Source: Ectocarpus siliculosus (lineage: Eukaryota > Sar > Phaeophyceae > Ectocarpales > Ectocarpaceae). From it: a DNA stretch of 18,202 bases. The position numbers and the translations under genes are program-made. Location of the stretch: NCBI GenBank assembly GCA_000310025.1, contig FN648599.1, positions 28,449-46,650 of the forward strand, given 5' to 3'. Numbering within the stretch: position 1 is the first letter of the stretch; each line of letters opens with the position of its first letter. Below the pieces are notes generated by a model that saw only the letters and a program-made list of their open reading frames with translations, ran no database searches and was not told the DNA's origin. Positions 9,164-18,112 of the stretch are shown one piece after another.

Positions 9164-9562
9164 TTATTTCGAGTATTTTAAGTCTATACACTGATGATTT
9201 ATACCAGTGATGCCAGCTGGTGCTAAGTACAAAAACATCTGTATAGGTAACTTACACTTTACAATACATCCCCTGTAGTTCTCTACTGGGTCAACGACAA
9301 AATATCGGGGAGTATTTTCTCCGGGCTGTTCTGTGTGGTGGTATGGACGCGTGATGAAGTCTGGTTGACCCGTGAAGAAGAACTCACTTGTTATTACTCT
9401 TCTTGCAGAACAGCAGCAGCAGTAGCTGTTGCCTTGGGTATCGGTAGGAATGACACCAAGGGGCGCAGGATCCTCAGTACAATCAGGGGCTACTAAATCC
9501 TGTCCCCTGTTTCGTCCTTGCGGGGAGTTACATCTCTCCGCGCCTTCTAGAAGGAAAACCAT
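9164..9562 (-). CDS. Hypothetical 132-codon open frame
   Basis: It starts with a true ATG (9560-9562) and ends at TAA. The translation is mixed and protein-like in its second half, with words such as FFTGQPDFITRPYHH, RYFVVDPVENYRG and LYLAPAGITGI. The middle holds a Cys run from CAG/CTG repeats (NSYCCCCSARR). A donor-like AACAA/GTGAGT lies at about 9388-9394, so the frame might be split by an intron. Third codon positions are more AT-rich than in the gene at 1-924. No family is recognised. It lies between the foldback repeat and the retroelement and could be transposon- or virus-derived, but this is not shown. Confidence 0.3.
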   Translation of the reverse strand: MVFLLEGAERCNSPQGRNRGQDLVAPDCTEDPAPLGVIPTDTQGNSYCCCCSARRVITSEFFFTGQPDFITRPYHHTEQPGENTPRYFVVDPVENYRGCIVKCKLPIQMFLYLAPAGITGINHQCIDLKYSK

Positions 9563-10207
9563 TCTCTTCTATGTTCCGTCTACACATCTGAATCCCATAA
9601 CAACAGTAGCCCGCCCTGGAGGTTCTCATACCCAGATACTATAAAACCTCGGAGTCTTGGCAAGCAATTGTCGAGTCTCTAAATGAAAGTATCGAGGATG
9701 TGGAGCTCCAAAACAGCACAATTCACCCTCCCACACCTCTCACTCGATGGGTCGCAAGACCATCGTTTGACTTCTAAACAACAAGAAGACACCGAAAGGG
9801 AACTGGCGGGCTAAGAAAAGCCGATGACGACCGGAACAGGGTCAAAACCGAAGGAAGGAAAACACGAAGAAAGTAAGAAAACCAGAAGAAAACAAAGGTC
9901 GTCAGAACGATAAAAAGAAAGGATCACCGCCGGAACGACAAAAAAAGACCGGTATCGAAAAAAAAAACGAGAAGATACGCCACTCTCACGCAGTCGCCAC
10001 GACAGCGAATAAGCCACAACAATGGGCGCGAAACACCTACAGGTCGTGACCAAACGCTAAAGGCACTAAAGAAAGCGAGGAGAAAGCGAAAACTAACCAC
10101 GGCTAAAAACAATTAAAAAAAAACGCTGAAAACAATCCAAACAGTGCTAAAAGCAGACCCAACAATGCGAAAAGCAACAGAAGGCACAAACAACCAAGCA
10201 TGTCGTC
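9563..10207. other. Non-coding interval; T/C-rich on the retroelement's sense strand, possibly its 3' flank
   Basis: From about 9770 to 10200 the plus strand is strongly A/G-rich (many AAAC and GAAA words), so the retroelement's sense strand is pyrimidine-rich downstream of its last codon. It could be the element's 3' untranslated region. No LTR-like repeat shared with the region right of 16755 was found by eye. Confidence 0.4.
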
Positions 10208-10879
10208 TTAGTGGAGGCGCGCAACGTCATCAGGCAACGAATCAGTCCCAGCGTCCACGCGACATGTCGATGTTGCGAAGGATTCCCTTAAAAAGGGCGC
10301 TGCCGCTGTGAACTTGGAGGCACCAGGATCCGGAGACGGTGGTTTCGGCGGTGGAGTAGCGAACATCAGGAAGGGCGAGCTTGACAGGTCCAGGATCGTC
10401 TAAGAAGCGGACAACGTAGAAGTCGGACGGTAGAGGCGGTCCAGTAATCTTGCCCAACCACTAGAATCCATCGCGCGCTTTGTACCAGAAGAAGGCGCCT
10501 GCAGGTAGCGGAGTATTGGCGAAGCGACCGTCCCATGTTGAACGAGAGACGAGCGAATAGCCCGAAGGCAAGGCTCGCTCACCTTTAGCGCGCGCCATCT
10601 CGCGGTTGGCCGCACCAATACGCATCGCCCGATAGCGGCGATTCGTTCGGCGGTGTTGGTCAGGCGAACCCGTCCAATACCGGAGAATGTGTGTCTTGGA
10701 ATGCTGGAGGTCCATCTCGCGTTCCCAAGAAGGACGAAGAAGACCTTTCCAATGAGTTTGGTATAAAACAGCGATGGTGCCACCACGACCACGAACAGAC
10801 TGATGGCCACTAATGCGGTCAACCTCGAGACGTTCGACCAGAGTCGACACGTCGTCTTCCGTAACATGGTTGGAGATTT
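10208..10879 (-). pseudogene. Retroelement pol C-terminus: chromodomain-like and SH3-like modules, with in-frame TAG
   Basis: Open from about 10850 to 10461, a TAG at 10458-10460, then the same frame to 10242. The first part, LEVDRISGHQSVRGRGG and AVLYQTHWKGLLRPSWE, has the spacing of a chromodomain (I..H, Y...W.G, SWE), as in chromoviruses. The second, AFFWYKARDGF then stop then WLGKITGPPLP, FYVVRFLDDPGPVKLALPD, looks like a small beta-barrel (Tudor/SH3-like) reader. Both assignments are by pattern. Near 10250 a further shift probably moves reading to a frame ending AGTDSLPDDVARLH with TAA at 10208-10210. Such tails steer integration to particular chromatin in chromoviruses; here it is a relic. 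Confidence 0.65.
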
Positions 10880-11905
10880 ATTCGCATAGTAGTAGAGGAA
10901 AGACAACGTAGCCTTGAGAACCTTGTCATCCGTGCCTGAACGAACACCTTGGCGAATGGTAGATTCGGTGTTGTACACCCAAACCCATCCACCGACGGTG
11001 TATGAGGGGACCTTGCGCAAAGCATCCGATAGAGCGGAGTTACGCCGCTCGATCCGCGAAACGGATAGGTTGTGCTGTTCACGAACGAAATCGTAAGAAC
11101 GACGTTGGCGATCAGCAGCAAGATCGCAATACTCAAGTTGATCGCGATGCAAGCTTTGGTGGCCTCGAGCATATGGATGCTCAAAAACCGTCATCGGCAT
11201 GCGTGGCAGTCGATTCATATGCACCTCGTTGGGCGCGAAACCAGTAGCGGCACTAACCGAATCGTTGTAGGCAAACTCAACGTGCGGCAGATGAATATCC
11301 CAATCATCTTGCCTCTCATTGACGACCATAGCCAACATCTGAGCCTTAGTGTGATTGACGCGCTCCACACCCCCATTGCCGTTGGGATGGTAAGAGCTAG
11401 TAGCCACTTTGCGGATAGCCAGACGGGCGTACACAGCCTGCGACAGTTTAGAACTAAACTGAGAGACATTATCAGACAAGAGACTCAAAGGGCAACCCCA
11501 CAAAGGGATATACCGATTGACAAGGACGTCAGCGGTGCCTTCGGCGGTGAATTCCGCAGCCGTAACCGCGTACATATCAGCATGGCGGCTGAAACGATCG
11601 GTGAAAAGCAGAATATATGTGTTTCCGCGCGGTGTCAACGGGAGGGGACCTAAATAATCGACGCTCACCGACACACCAGGGCCCGAAGGCAGCGGAAGGC
11701 ACAAAGTAGGTCATCGAGGCGTTTGACGAGATGATTTGGGGGCTTGGCACCGCAAACAATGCCGTACCCACCACTTCGGGCAAACACTCATGCCAACTCA
11801 CCAATAGAAACGTTCCAGCATGCTAAGCGTGCGAGCGGCACCGAGGTGGCAGGATGCATCAGCGTGACAGGCTTGCATGATCCACGGACGCATGAGCATG
11901 GGAAC
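10880..11905 (-). pseudogene. Retroelement integrase: HHCC zinc finger and DD35E catalytic core, with two in-frame stops
   Basis: One frame covers this span. The zinc finger shows CHADASCHLG (H-X5-H) followed by CLRC (C-X2-C). It is interrupted by TGA at 11798-11800 and again at 11711-11713 between finger and core. The core has D in VDYLGPLPL, D in LLSDNVSQF and E in GGVERVNHT, with exactly 35 residues between the last two. The usual Gly after SDN is Val here, and ERVNHT replaces the common ERVNRT. It continues through FAYNDSVSAATGFAPNEV to GWVWVYNTESTIRQG and DDKVLK, the start of the C-terminal module, after which the frame is lost near 10880. Integrase inserts the cDNA into host DNA; this copy is inactive. 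Confidence 0.88.
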
Positions 11906-13845
11906 ATAAATCGAATAGGTTCGTCGTTGAGAAGGCGAGCTGCACACCCGCCAGGACGTGTGGTCGTAGACGACGGGGGCGCTGTTTGCTTGCGAACAAG
12001 CAAGACCAAACCATCATCGTCAACATGTAACCGGCCTTTGTGAGACAGGTCGCGGATCTCCGACAGAGGAGGTCGACGAGCGGACGGAAGATGACCCCGG
12101 AAATCCAAAGGGAGAGCCGAAGGCCGACCCAGAAGGATGAAACGAATAGCTGCATCACAAACAGGTTCGTTACGTTGCTCGCGAGCCCAATCAGCATGCG
12201 AGAAACGTTCGACAGACGCCCGGAAGGGTAAATCTGCCGAAGAATGTAAAGCCGCCTCGATAGAAGAGGGAGCCAATTCATGAGGCTCCGACTGCAATCC
12301 ACCCGAAGGCAGAGTAGCAGCGGAAACCGAAGACGAAGGCGTACGAGTGGTTGAAACCGAACGCGTCGGAGATTCCGAAGAATCGGGGGCAGCAGAAGAC
12401 TGCTGGGCAGGAGCAACCGAAGTTGCAGGATGCGTCGAAGATGCAAGACCCCTTCCACGAGCCAGAGGCGTAGGAAGGTCCGGGATCGAAGCGTTAGCAC
12501 CAGGAGTCGAAACCAACCTGGTCGAAACGGGGGGCGTCGTCGATGCTGAAGGCGCGGGCGGAGAACGTCGAAACGATCGGGGCGAAGCGGAAATCCGTGT
12601 GGGAGCAGGTGGGTCCTCAGAGAAGCCATAATCCACGGGCGGGAGGGGCTTGCCTGCCACAACCGCCGTACGGCGACGAGTCCGCGTGGAAATCACTTGA
12701 GTAGGGTCGAGAGTCCGTCGTGATGCGGCGGTCGGCGAGACGGCTGGCGAAGACTCGGCCTCGAGAGCCATAACGTCCTCCACCGAAGAGTGTAAGGAGC
12801 CAGACCAAACGAGGGTCCGCTTACGCCGTCTCGAAGGAGGCAACTCGCGGAGTTTCTTGGACGGCCAGGGTGCGATGTTCCACATGCCAGGCGGAGACGA
12901 AAGGCCTGACGGCGAGAGACGTGGACCATGCCGACGGAAGTCGACGAATTCATCTGTAGAGGGGACGAGCCCACCCAAGCCAATACCCACGGCGCGATGG
13001 CCAGAAGGCGTAAGGCCACAAGAACGGATGAAGAAAACGCTCTCCTCATCGTCATTCAGTGTCAAACGGCTGCGACCGGATCGGTCACATTCCGCCGCAT
13101 CGATCGGAAGGCGAGAGAGGACATCAGCGTTGTCATTTGCGGAACCCTTGCGGTACTCGAGAGTGTAATTGTAGGCGGTAAGAAATTCGAGCCAACGCTG
13201 AACGCGGGCATCGTTCTCCCCCACCTTGGCAAAATGCTCAAGAGATTTGTGGTCGGTAAAAATGCGAAATTGCGTACCCCACAAATAACCGCGAAGTCGT
13301 TTGATACACCACACGATGCTACCCGCCTCGAGGTCGAGGGGAGTCCAATGACGTTCGGAGTCCGAAGTAGCTCGGCTGATGAAAACGATGGGTCGAATGG
13401 AGCCATCCGGCTGTTCTTGTTCGAGAGTCCCGCCGAACCCATCGCGACTAGCATCACAGTAGACACGAAAAGGTCGCGAGCCGTCCGAAAGGGCATCCCA
13501 ATCCGGATCAACCAAGATAGGAGGGTTGGCCAACTCCGACAGCAGGACGCGAACAGCTTGCTTCATGGCAGGGGCGAAGACGAACGTCGCCTGCTTCTTG
13601 AGGAGAGTGGTCAGAGGTCGAATTCGCGTAGCCGTGTCGGGAAGGAACTTGCGGTAGTAGCTGAGGCCGCCGAGAAGAGAGCGAAGTTGTTTAACATCCT
13701 TGGGTATGGGCATTTTGGTGAGGGCCGCAACCTTGGCCCTGTTAGGCCGAACACCGTCGGGAGAGATGGCGTGGCCGAGGAATTCCGCTTCGGTAGCGCC
13801 AATGGTGGCCTTCGGTGGGGTGAGTTTCAAGTTGTGTGTACGCAA
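11788..13845 (-). pseudogene. Retroelement RT thumb, RNase H and long Ser/Pro-rich linker
   Basis: 685 codons continuing pol after the frameshift near 13850. Residues 1-115 are the RT thumb/connection (NLKLTPPKA, EFLGHAISPDG, LRSLLGGLSYYRKFLPD). Residues about 126-247 are RNase H with the four acidic residues at D131, E173, D198 and D241 (YCDAS, LDLEAG, FTDHKSL, NADVLSR). Residues about 250-545 are a low-complexity Ser/Pro/Thr/Arg-rich linker. Residues 546-650 look like the pre-integrase region (FSHADWAREQRNEPVCDAA and LHVDDDGLVLLV). The true integrase zinc finger continues in another frame from about 11905, so the last about 40 residues of this frame are not authentic. Together with 13850-15370 it encodes the polymerase and nuclease needed for reverse transcription. 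Confidence 0.85.
13105..13470 (-). other. RNase H domain
   Basis: About 122 residues in the Ty3/gypsy position directly after RT. The acidic residues of the active site (D131, E173, D198 and D241 of the enclosing frame) all appear intact, as do GFGGTL and the FTDHKSLEHF box. Confidence 0.85.
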
Positions 13846-13849
13846 ACGT

Positions 13850-15370
13850 TCAAACAGAGCGCGAAGCAGGGTTGTCTTCGAAAACGATCAAATCATCCAA
13901 GTACGATGCAACACCGTGGAGATTCTTGATGACTTCGTTGACCACCTTGCAAAACCACCCAGGGCCAGCAGAACTACCTTGAGGCATCTTCAACCACTCA
14001 AAAAGCCCGGAAGACGTCACGAACGCCGTCAAAGGGATTGTGTCACGGTGAACCGTGATTTGGTGGAACGAAGACTTCATATCAAAAAGGGAATAAATTC
14101 GCCCTTGCAACAACTTGTCCAAAGTATCATCAACTCGAGGAATCGGAAGCTGGCCCAAAGCACAAAGCTTGTTGAGCTTGCGATAATTGACAGTGATGCG
14201 AACACCACCAGATTTCTTCGGTATGACTACCAAGGGACTCGAGTAGGGCGAGGTCGAATGTTGGATCAGACCAGCCGCAAGATATTGATCAAGGATCGTG
14301 TCAACTTGTTTCGCCACCGGGGGGTTAACGCGGTATGGACGAGACGTGACGGGTGCACTGCCTGGAGGAACTGTAAGCTTGAAAGGAAAAAGCGAACAAG
14401 ATCGAAAGTCGGTGGGGGAACTCGAGAAGACATCATGATAGTCGCACAGGACGTTACCAAGCTGAGTGATGACATCTGGAGTCCAACCCGGACCATGGAG
14501 ATCAAAAGAAATCTCACGGAGATGGCAGGGGAGCTTATCCCACACGCGGGGAAAACTCTGACGTTGTTCGGACGTTAACCGCTCGAGAAGAGCAGGCGGA
14601 GGCGACGAAAGAGAAGCACTGGCAGAACCAGGGTCCTCTTTGCCGCGTGGCGACGGCGTGGGTCGCTCATGCAAATTATACACGAAGGGGTCATCAATGC
14701 GACGCTCGGCATACGGATTAATGCCACCTGTCAAAACAGGACCCGGAACCCAGTTGCCCGAAGCAGCGGTGGGATCTTGAGTCGCAGATTGAAGACCATC
14801 GCTCAAACTGTGGCGAGACACAGCACTGAGAGGCACGCGAAGAAGGGGAGCCGAAGCTGTACCCAGAATGTCGCCTGGTTCGAGGGAAGAGATACCCGCG
14901 AGCGGGAGCCTTTGGCAACCATTTTGCACAAAATGTTCCTCGGAAGAAAACATAGCACATTGTGGAAGCATATCCACGAGATAGTTACCTACGAGAGCTG
15001 GAGAGCCATCGCTGCGCACCAAATTAACCGGAACAAGGCTATGTTCGGGGTGAAGTTGGACGGAATAGTTCCCAGCATAGCGAAGTTGGTAGTTACCATC
15101 TGTGGAAGACAAATCGTGAGCAAATGTGGTGGCACCGCAACTGCCATGCTGAGCCAGAGTAAGCTCACCAAAAACACGGTCACCAGGGCGCTTCGCACGC
15201 AAAGTGCGGTGAGAGCGGTCGCTAAGCCGCATCCAACTGTCTCTCCCGAGGAGCACGTCATGGTGCATGACACCATCAGGAACAACGTACGCCCAAACAG
15301 CGAAAGGGGAAGTAGGAAGGCGCTTGCGAAGAAACTGCACGCTCAAACGGACAATAGTCGAAGTTCCCAA
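13850..15370 (-). pseudogene. Retroelement protease remnant and reverse transcriptase (fingers/palm)
   Basis: 506 codons. Residues about 3-48 match the C-terminal half of a retropepsin: STIVRLSVQFL, FAVWAYVVPDG, HHDVLLGRDSW. The catalytic D-T/S-G half is not found in any frame upstream. Residues about 290-500 are a Ty3/gypsy reverse transcriptase: SRPYRVNP, GLIQHSTSPYSSPLVVIPKK, GGVRITVNYRKLNK, SLFDMKSSFHQI (the usual D-L-K-S-G-Y-H-Q-I box), LFEWLKMPQG, and the catalytic YLDD at 490-493 (13892-13903). The segment after MPQG departs from the usual form. The frame ends at TGA at 13850, 14 codons after YLDD, by an indel; reading continues in another frame at 13845. The segment between protease and RT (about residues 50-280) is of unknown role. 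Confidence 0.85.
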
Positions 15371-16755
15371 AGAGGTGGGTCGAAACCACGGACACCGCGG
15401 CCAAACTTCTTGTGCAAGGCAGGATCGGACACGCGCGTGATGTGCTGTAAAGCGCTATGGTCGTCGAAAAGACGAGCTTTTTCCGCAGCGAAAAACTGCT
15501 CAGCACACGAGTACACCACTCCATCGACCACAAAAGTCGACGGTGTCCACTGGGAAAAGGGAGAGGGGGGCTGCCAAAAGAAGACCGTGTCAGGAGTACA
15601 ATACTCGTTAGACGGATCAAACACAGCGGGAACTGCAGGAGCCGAAACACCGGGAGTGTGGTCAGCCGAAGCTGAGGTGGCAGCCGAAGCTGGTGTAGCC
15701 GAAGCCGAGGCAACCGAAACGCCCGCATTGTGATTTACGGCATGGACGTCCATGGGGACAGTCTCGGGTATGTCAGAGACCGGCGAAGAATCGACCGGAG
15801 CCGGATTGTTCGCAATAATTGGGCCAGCGACATCACGCTGGGTGCGCCCCAATTCTAAACCTGAAGAAACGCCTCGTAAGGTGTCATTCAACAGGCCGCT
15901 TTCGCTAGGAACGGCCGCCAAGGCCGGGTCGGTTAAAGAACCAAACCGGGCGTGGTGCTCCTGGCCATTCCTCCGTGACAAGGTGCGCGAGACCGCCGGC
16001 TGTTCGGAGGTCACTCCGGGAGGGTCCTCCCGAAGCGGTGGTGTCAACAATGTCGACGTCGGTCGCGGCGGCCTGGTATTGGGCGCCGTGGGGCGAGCGT
16101 GCGTCGGAAGGGATGGAGCGCTCGAAGACGATCCATGGTCGAAATATCTCGTGGCGGAATCTGATGGTGTTCGGCGGTCAGGACCAAGAGAACAATGTGA
16201 TTCGAAGCCAGGCGAATTTGACCCTGCAACTTGCCGGTCGGAACCAGTGAAGTTAGCTACCGGTGCAACAATCGAGGGCAAACCCTCAACGGAAGCGAGC
16301 ACAGACGAGTTGAGCGTGTCCGAAGATTCACCCGAGGTATCCAATTCAGGCGATTCCTCTTCAATCGTCCAAAGCGCATGGCTACGGCCGGTCTGATCTG
16401 CAGACGGCGGGGGGAGCGAACGAGCGGTGCCCGACAAACGAGCGGTACTCAATGGCCCCGAAGGTCCTACGGTTCTGTTCCCGCACCTCAAGACAGCACT
16501 CGCGCCAGACTGGTTAGTTTCTGACGGAGCGCCAGCCCGAAGAGGCAGAGACGCAGAGGCGGCAGACGATAAGTGCGATAAAGAAGGTGGGACGAGAACA
16601 TATGTCTGGATACCGACCTGATCACCACTGGGAGAAACAACAGATACCGAAGTATGGTTGTTATTGTGCGGCACCGAAGTACCAGAAGGGATAACATTCA
16701 CCAAAGTGCGGTTATCGTTGCGTAGGACCGAAGTGCTATTTTCTGGTGTCCATTG
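15343..16755 (-). pseudogene. Retroelement 5' open frame: Ser/Pro/Thr-rich segment plus truncated NADAR domain
   Basis: It is open from an in-frame TAA at 16756-16758 to TGA at 15343, about 470 codons. There is no ATG in frame until about 15752 (MDVHAVNHNAG), so translation probably depended on an upstream gag frame or exon that is missing. The first about 370 residues are Ser/Pro/Thr/Ala-rich and look disordered; a gag capsid and a CX2CX4HX4C knuckle are absent. The end is a recognisable NADAR (YbiA/DUF1768) N-terminal half: FFWQPPSPFSQW, FVVDGVVYSCAEQFFAAEKA with the family's Glu and Lys, DDHSALQHI, DPALHKKFGRGVRGFDPPLW. The C-terminal half of the domain is missing; eight residues after the Trp the frame stops, while the protease remnant continues in another frame. 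Confidence 0.7.
15367..15585 (-). other. NADAR (YbiA/DUF1768-like) half-domain
   Basis: About 73 residues match the family order: aromatic start (FFW), F-S..W.PS.F..DG..Y, then AEQFFAAEKARLF (the C..EQ...EKA signature), a helix ending in I, DPA, and KFGRGVRGFDPPLW. Family members are about 150 residues, so roughly the first half is present. The missing half would carry the KF.QN and LL.TG.. region. NADAR proteins act as N-glycosidases on riboflavin-pathway intermediates or reverse guanine ADP-ribosylation; a truncated copy is unlikely to be active. Confidence 0.75.
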
Positions 16756-16771
16756 TTAATGCCGGTCGCCC

Positions 16772-16845
16772 CGGTGGTCTATTATAGTTGGTATCCTCGA
16801 AACCTTTTAGAGGTCAGGGCATGGGTTCGAATCCCGGCGTAAGCG
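16772..16845 (+). other. tRNA-like sequence with pol III B box
   Basis: GGTTCGAATCC at 16824-16834 is a perfect internal B box within a T-arm-like GGGTTCGAATCCC. ATTATAGTTGG (16781-16791) resembles an A box and D-loop, and CCTC...GAGG around 16794-16813 could be an anticodon-like stem. No acceptor stem can be formed with the flanks, the anticodon loop is not standard and the T-stem has a mismatch, so a functional tRNA gene is unlikely. It is better read as a tRNA pseudogene or a SINE head. It lies just upstream of and antisense to the retroelement. Confidence 0.4.
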
Positions 16846-17320
16846 AGCTTTTCTTGCAAAGTGAGTTTTTCTCTCGCTTCCGCTCCTGACCTATTTAGTG
16901 GATAGCGTTAGTTCGTGTGTACACAGAGGGAAGAGAGTGCTGAACTCTTCTCGCATTAAAAATCGAAGGCAAAGTACCGCAGGAGGGGAGGGTAGAGAGG
17001 GGCTCTTCTGTGTGACCACGGGTTGGAGTAAACGGCACTAGTGTTGTGAGCGCTGATTTGAAGTGAAGACAAAAAAAGAGAGGTCCCCTTTGGTGGGTGG
17101 GGCAGTTGGCTTGCTTGTGTGACCAAGAAGAAGGCGTCCATGTGTTCAAAGCGTACATAAAAATAGCGGATCGAGGTTTTTCAGAAATATTTAAGGAACT
17201 CCATGTTGCTGCTACGGTATAGCTCACATAGAAGTATGTGCCAACAGTTAAAAAGATTCAAGTAGATTCCCCGCCCATTATCCTGGTTCCTTCGGTGTCC
17301 GCCACGAGAGGGAGGTGTCG
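16846..17320. other. Interval without a supported gene
   Basis: It begins with a 7-bp inverted repeat (AAGCGAG at 16841-16847, CTCGCTT at 16873-16879) around a T-rich loop that could act as a pol III stop. The remainder has only short, unconvincing open frames. If the retroelement had a 5' LTR it should be here, but no matching 3' copy is visible. Confidence 0.35.
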
Positions 17321-17658
17321 TCACGGCAGCCTTACGATGCTACTGCTGCATGCATAAAATCCGTACGTTGTCATCGGACGCTCTCGTCCCCGGCGTCCAT
17401 TGCAAGCATGCAAAACGTCACCGGGCAGTCGCGATGTTGCCAACAACACCTCTTGGACTACACGAATGAAAGTGAACGTACAAAAAACGAGTGATTCCAG
17501 ATAGACCCATCCCGTCGCTACTCGCCAAGTAGCCCCGACTTCTCTCGCCGTCAGAGACACAGGCAGCGCAATGTATTCTTCATCATCACGTACGTCTACA
17601 TTCACGCACGCCCCAAGCCGCCGCCAAGGAGCTACCAAATACAAACACCCAGCCAGCT
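17321..17658 (-). CDS. Possible exon of unknown protein
   Basis: The open frame of about 107 codons starts after an acceptor-like TTTTCTAG (about 17659) and ends at TGA at 17321. The translation is mixed and protein-like: APWRRLGACVNVDVRDDEEY, ALPVSLTAREVGATWRV, FTFIRVVQEVLLATSRLPGD. No ATG opens it, so it would be an internal exon. A donor-like CCCG/GTGACG near 17420 may end it early. No family is recognised and no partner exon was found. Confidence 0.2.
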
Positions 17659-17659
17659 A

Positions 17660-18112
17660 GAAAATTCCAGTCTGCTCATAATCTTGACCACACAATAAGT
17701 AATCTATTTTGGTCTTCTTCTACAATACCAAACCCGACAGAATGTCTTTCAATTTTTTCAAGAACAGACGTCTCGGGATCAGACACACCTCAAGGAGAGG
17801 ACTTCAAAACCTTTGATGCTTTCTGTGGGCCCTAAACTGCGAACACCCCAGATTGGAAACACACTGTTGAGAGTTGTCGGAAGTGCCAACTCAGCGATAT
17901 CAATTTTCCATGCTCTCCTTCTGCAAAACACAGCCAGCCACGCGGAGAACGGTGAGATTCACGCGGCGGAGCTGAGGGGGCGTGCTTTCATACTGCTCGC
18001 CTAAACTCATGTGGCCACCGACCATGCGTCCCCCGTGTCAAGCCAAAGCGCCGCTCCATCTCTAACAGTGACACCTCAACAGGACGCTCGCCACGTTCCA
18101 AAAGCTCGTGGT
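17660..18112. other. Interval without a supported gene
   Basis: Only a 63-codon plus-strand frame (17813-18004) without recognisable motifs. I see no other structure before the G runs. Confidence 0.3.

Larger units (their letters stand above)
10208..16755 (-). mobile_element. Degenerate Ty3/gypsy-class retroelement (chromovirus-like pol)
   Basis: Transcribed right to left. The order is Ser/Pro-rich segment, NADAR half-domain, aspartic protease remnant, reverse transcriptase with YLDD, RNase H, long linker, HHCC zinc finger, DD35E integrase core, chromodomain-like tail. Reverse transcriptase and RNase H preceding integrase is the Ty3/gypsy arrangement. Frameshifts occur near 15350, 13850, 11905, 10880 and probably 10250. 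In-frame stops lie at 11798-11800, 11711-11713 and 10458-10460. The right limit is the TAA (16756-16758) that bounds the first open frame; the left limit is a TAA at 10208-10210 reached by the frame after the last shift. No LTRs, polypurine tract, capsid or zinc-knuckle gag are recognisable, so the copy is incomplete and cannot be autonomous. Confidence 0.9.

Noticed and set aside
4687-9408. Two similar acceptor-like words (TCTTCTTGCAG at 4687-4697 and 9398-9408) as evidence of plus-strand genes
   Set aside because: Neither is followed by a convincing open frame; pyrimidine-rich TTGCAG words occur by chance.
9811-10112. Minus-strand Phe/Ser/Arg-rich open frames
   Set aside because: They arise from the T/C-rich composition downstream of the retroelement and have no motif.
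12928-13929. Plus-strand 333-codon open frame
   Set aside because: Antisense to the RT thumb/RNase H coding sequence of the retroelement.
14669-15733. Plus-strand 354-codon open frame
   Set aside because: Antisense to protease/RT and NADAR coding sequence; no motifs of its own.
16772-16845. Functional tRNA gene
   Set aside because: B box and T-arm are present, but no acceptor stem pairs, the anticodon loop is non-standard and the T-stem has a mismatch.
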